Assembly: GCF_000485595.1 (NCBI RefSeq)
Contig: NW_014577642.1
Location: 106,865 to 135,761 of the forward strand
Reading direction: 5' to 3'
Source: Priapulus caudatus
Taxonomy: Eukaryota; Priapulida; Priapulimorpha; Priapulimorphida; Priapulidae
DNA length: 28,897 nt
Under the pieces are notes generated by a model that was not told the DNA's origin, did not search any database, and saw only the letters and a list, made by a program, of their open reading frames with translations. A program made the translations under genes and the position numbers. How positions within the stretch are numbered: the stretch's first letter is position 1; every line of letters starts with the position of its first letter. Below, piece by piece: positions 27,822 through 28,897 of this stretch.

Positions 27822-27950
27822 ACGTGGATCAATGAGAAGTGTAAGATCCTGGAAGAGACGCAGGAGTACGGCGACGACCTCGCCGGGGTCATGAAGCTGC
27901 AGCGCAGGATGAGCTTCATGGAGCGCGATCTCAAGGCCATCGAGGACAAG
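27822..27950 (+). CDS. Beta-spectrin exon 12: spectrin repeat 8, first part
   Basis: Exactly 43 codons in phase 0 run TWINEKCKILEETQEYGDDL, AGVMKLQRRMSFMERDLKAI, EDK to donor AAG|GTCAGC. WIxxKxxxxExTxxxxxDLxGVMxLQRRxSxMxRDLxAI is the conserved start of repeat 8. The reading frame is intact and joins exon 11 in phase. The rest of the protein, about 1,200 residues or more in the family, lies beyond the window. Confidence 0.97.
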
Positions 27951-28200
27951 GTCAGCCCACGACCTTGCAACCCCCGTGACCCTTCCTGCGACCCCACCCT
28001 GCGACCTTGTCTTGTGGCACTGTACGACCTTCCTGTGACCATGCGACTTCCCGCTCGCTTCCAGTCTCCTTGCTCGTGTCCAGTCTCCATCTCTCTACCA
28101 TCCTGTTTCCTCCCTCTACTGCTCTTTAATCGGCTAGTTTATAGGTTTAACGGTCCACCATGTCTTCTATAATTTCTATATACTGGAATTAATCCAATAC
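27951..28200. other. Intron 12, first part
   Basis: It begins with recurring CGACCTTGC/CGACCTTCC motifs (27960-28050), followed by unique sequence. Confidence 0.5.
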
Positions 28201-28280
28201 ATGTCCATGTACATTTACACATACATATGTATATATGTATATGTACATGTACATGTACATGCGTATGTGTGTGTGTGCAG

Positions 28281-28610
28281 GGCACGAAATTCTGATTTGT
28301 TTGCACGGGCCCAGAGGGCTGGTAACAGCAATTTTTTACCAGCCCTCACCATAATTTACCAGCCCTCACAAATTTTGTATAAAAATCAATGTCATGTTTC
28401 ACGCTTGCATTCTCGATTTCAAATTTGTAAAATGTTGATAAACTATTGCGTGATATCCTTCAGGTAAAACAGTAATATAGGCTATTGCTCATTAATGCTG
28501 TAAATAAAAATGTAGGTACGCGCTAACACGGCTGAAACCACCGGCTCTGAGGACCGGTGATTTGCCAATGTTACCGGCCCTCTAAATAATTTGCCGGTGG
28601 GCCAGTGCTT
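28281..28610. mobile_element. Possible dispersed repeat with GGGCTGGTAA/TTACCAGCCC hairpin
   Basis: The stretch opens with GGCACGAAATTCTGATTTG. AGAGGGCTGGTAA (28313) faces TTACCAGCCCTCA (28336), and TTTACCAGCCCTCAC then repeats directly near 28357. Farther on, ACCGGTGATTTGCCAATG, TTACCGGCCCTC and TTTGCCGGTGGGCC recur in the same style. It looks like an old interspersed repeat, but no terminal repeats or target duplication were identified. Confidence 0.35.
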
Positions 28611-28619
28611 TACTTGTAT

Positions 28620-28897
28620 TTACTTGTACATATACATGTGAATGTACATGTATATACATTTACTTGTACATGCACATGTACATGTACGTGTACATGTGCA
28701 TGTACATGCGTACACATGTATATGTGTACATGTATATACATAAATTGTACGTGTACATGTGCATGTACATGTAAATATACATAAATTGTACGTGTACATG
28801 TACATGTACATGTATATACATAAATTGTACGTGTACATGTACATGTACATGTATATACATAAATTGTACGTGTACATGTACATGTACATGTATATAC
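28620..28897. repeat. TACATG-type repeat with a 39-41 bp unit, running off the window
   Basis: TACATGTACATG sequence becomes an ordered array from about 28720: units of ATACATAAATTGTACGTG plus TACATGTACATGTACATG begin 39-41 bp apart (ATAAATT at about 28740, 28781, 28820 and 28859). It continues past the edge. The Met/Tyr/His/Val-rich frames here are by-products. Confidence 0.9.

Overview
The window looks like nuclear DNA of an invertebrate animal. It carries one intron-rich, plus-strand gene with GT-AG introns, long introns full of microsatellites, minisatellites and foldback elements, and no bacterial-style gene packing. The only confidently recognisable gene is a conventional beta-spectrin (SPTB/SPTBN family, closest in style to fly beta-spectrin). 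The exact phylum cannot be read from the sequence; a marine, possibly lophotrochozoan, animal is only a guess.

Layout. 1-2154: upstream repeats (TACATG-type simple repeat, a long inverted repeat, GT tracts). 2155-2288: canonical first coding exon (1a). 4192-4834: a GC-rich open exon (1b) that ends in a donor of the same phase as 1a, so it can supply a different, 214-residue N-terminal head. 9982-10133, 14940-15113, 18263-18453, 20954-21069 and 21577-21689 encode the two calponin-homology (CH) domains of the actin-binding region. 22636-22823 and 23245-23427 encode the linker and the start of spectrin repeat 1. 24963-25076, 25275-25369, 27033-27129 and 27822-27950 encode part of spectrin repeats 7-8. 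The window ends inside the following intron, in TACATG-type repeats.

Two things are wrong or unusual in the gene as given. First, about 580 residues (repeats 1 to 6) that every beta-spectrin has are missing between 23427 and 24963. The phases of the flanking exons do not match, and a second, truncated copy of the 21577 exon with its upstream intron (24154-24590) sits in the gap. A misjoin that includes a second haplotype is the simplest reading; a real rearrangement is the alternative. Second, the CH2 exon at 18263-18453 is broken by small indels and lies between two noisy low-complexity arrays (C/A-rich 15.7-18.05 kb, G/T-rich 18.5-20.25 kb), which looks like unpolished long-read sequence.

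The introns show a recurring pattern that ordinary annotation would miss. At several exon-intron borders the last bases of the exon plus the splice donor are repeated in tandem into the intron (exons ending at 10133, 22823 and 25369). Acceptor-like edges are repeated before the 9982 exon, and fragments of the 18263 exon edge lie upstream of it. The repeats after the 10133 donor also carry near-perfect CTCF-type core motifs. Three foldback elements (366-570, 6348-6642, 11197-11344) and one TTAA-flanked piggyBac-like MITE (10547-11110) were found. No tRNA, rRNA, CRISPR, transposase gene or second protein-coding gene could be supported.
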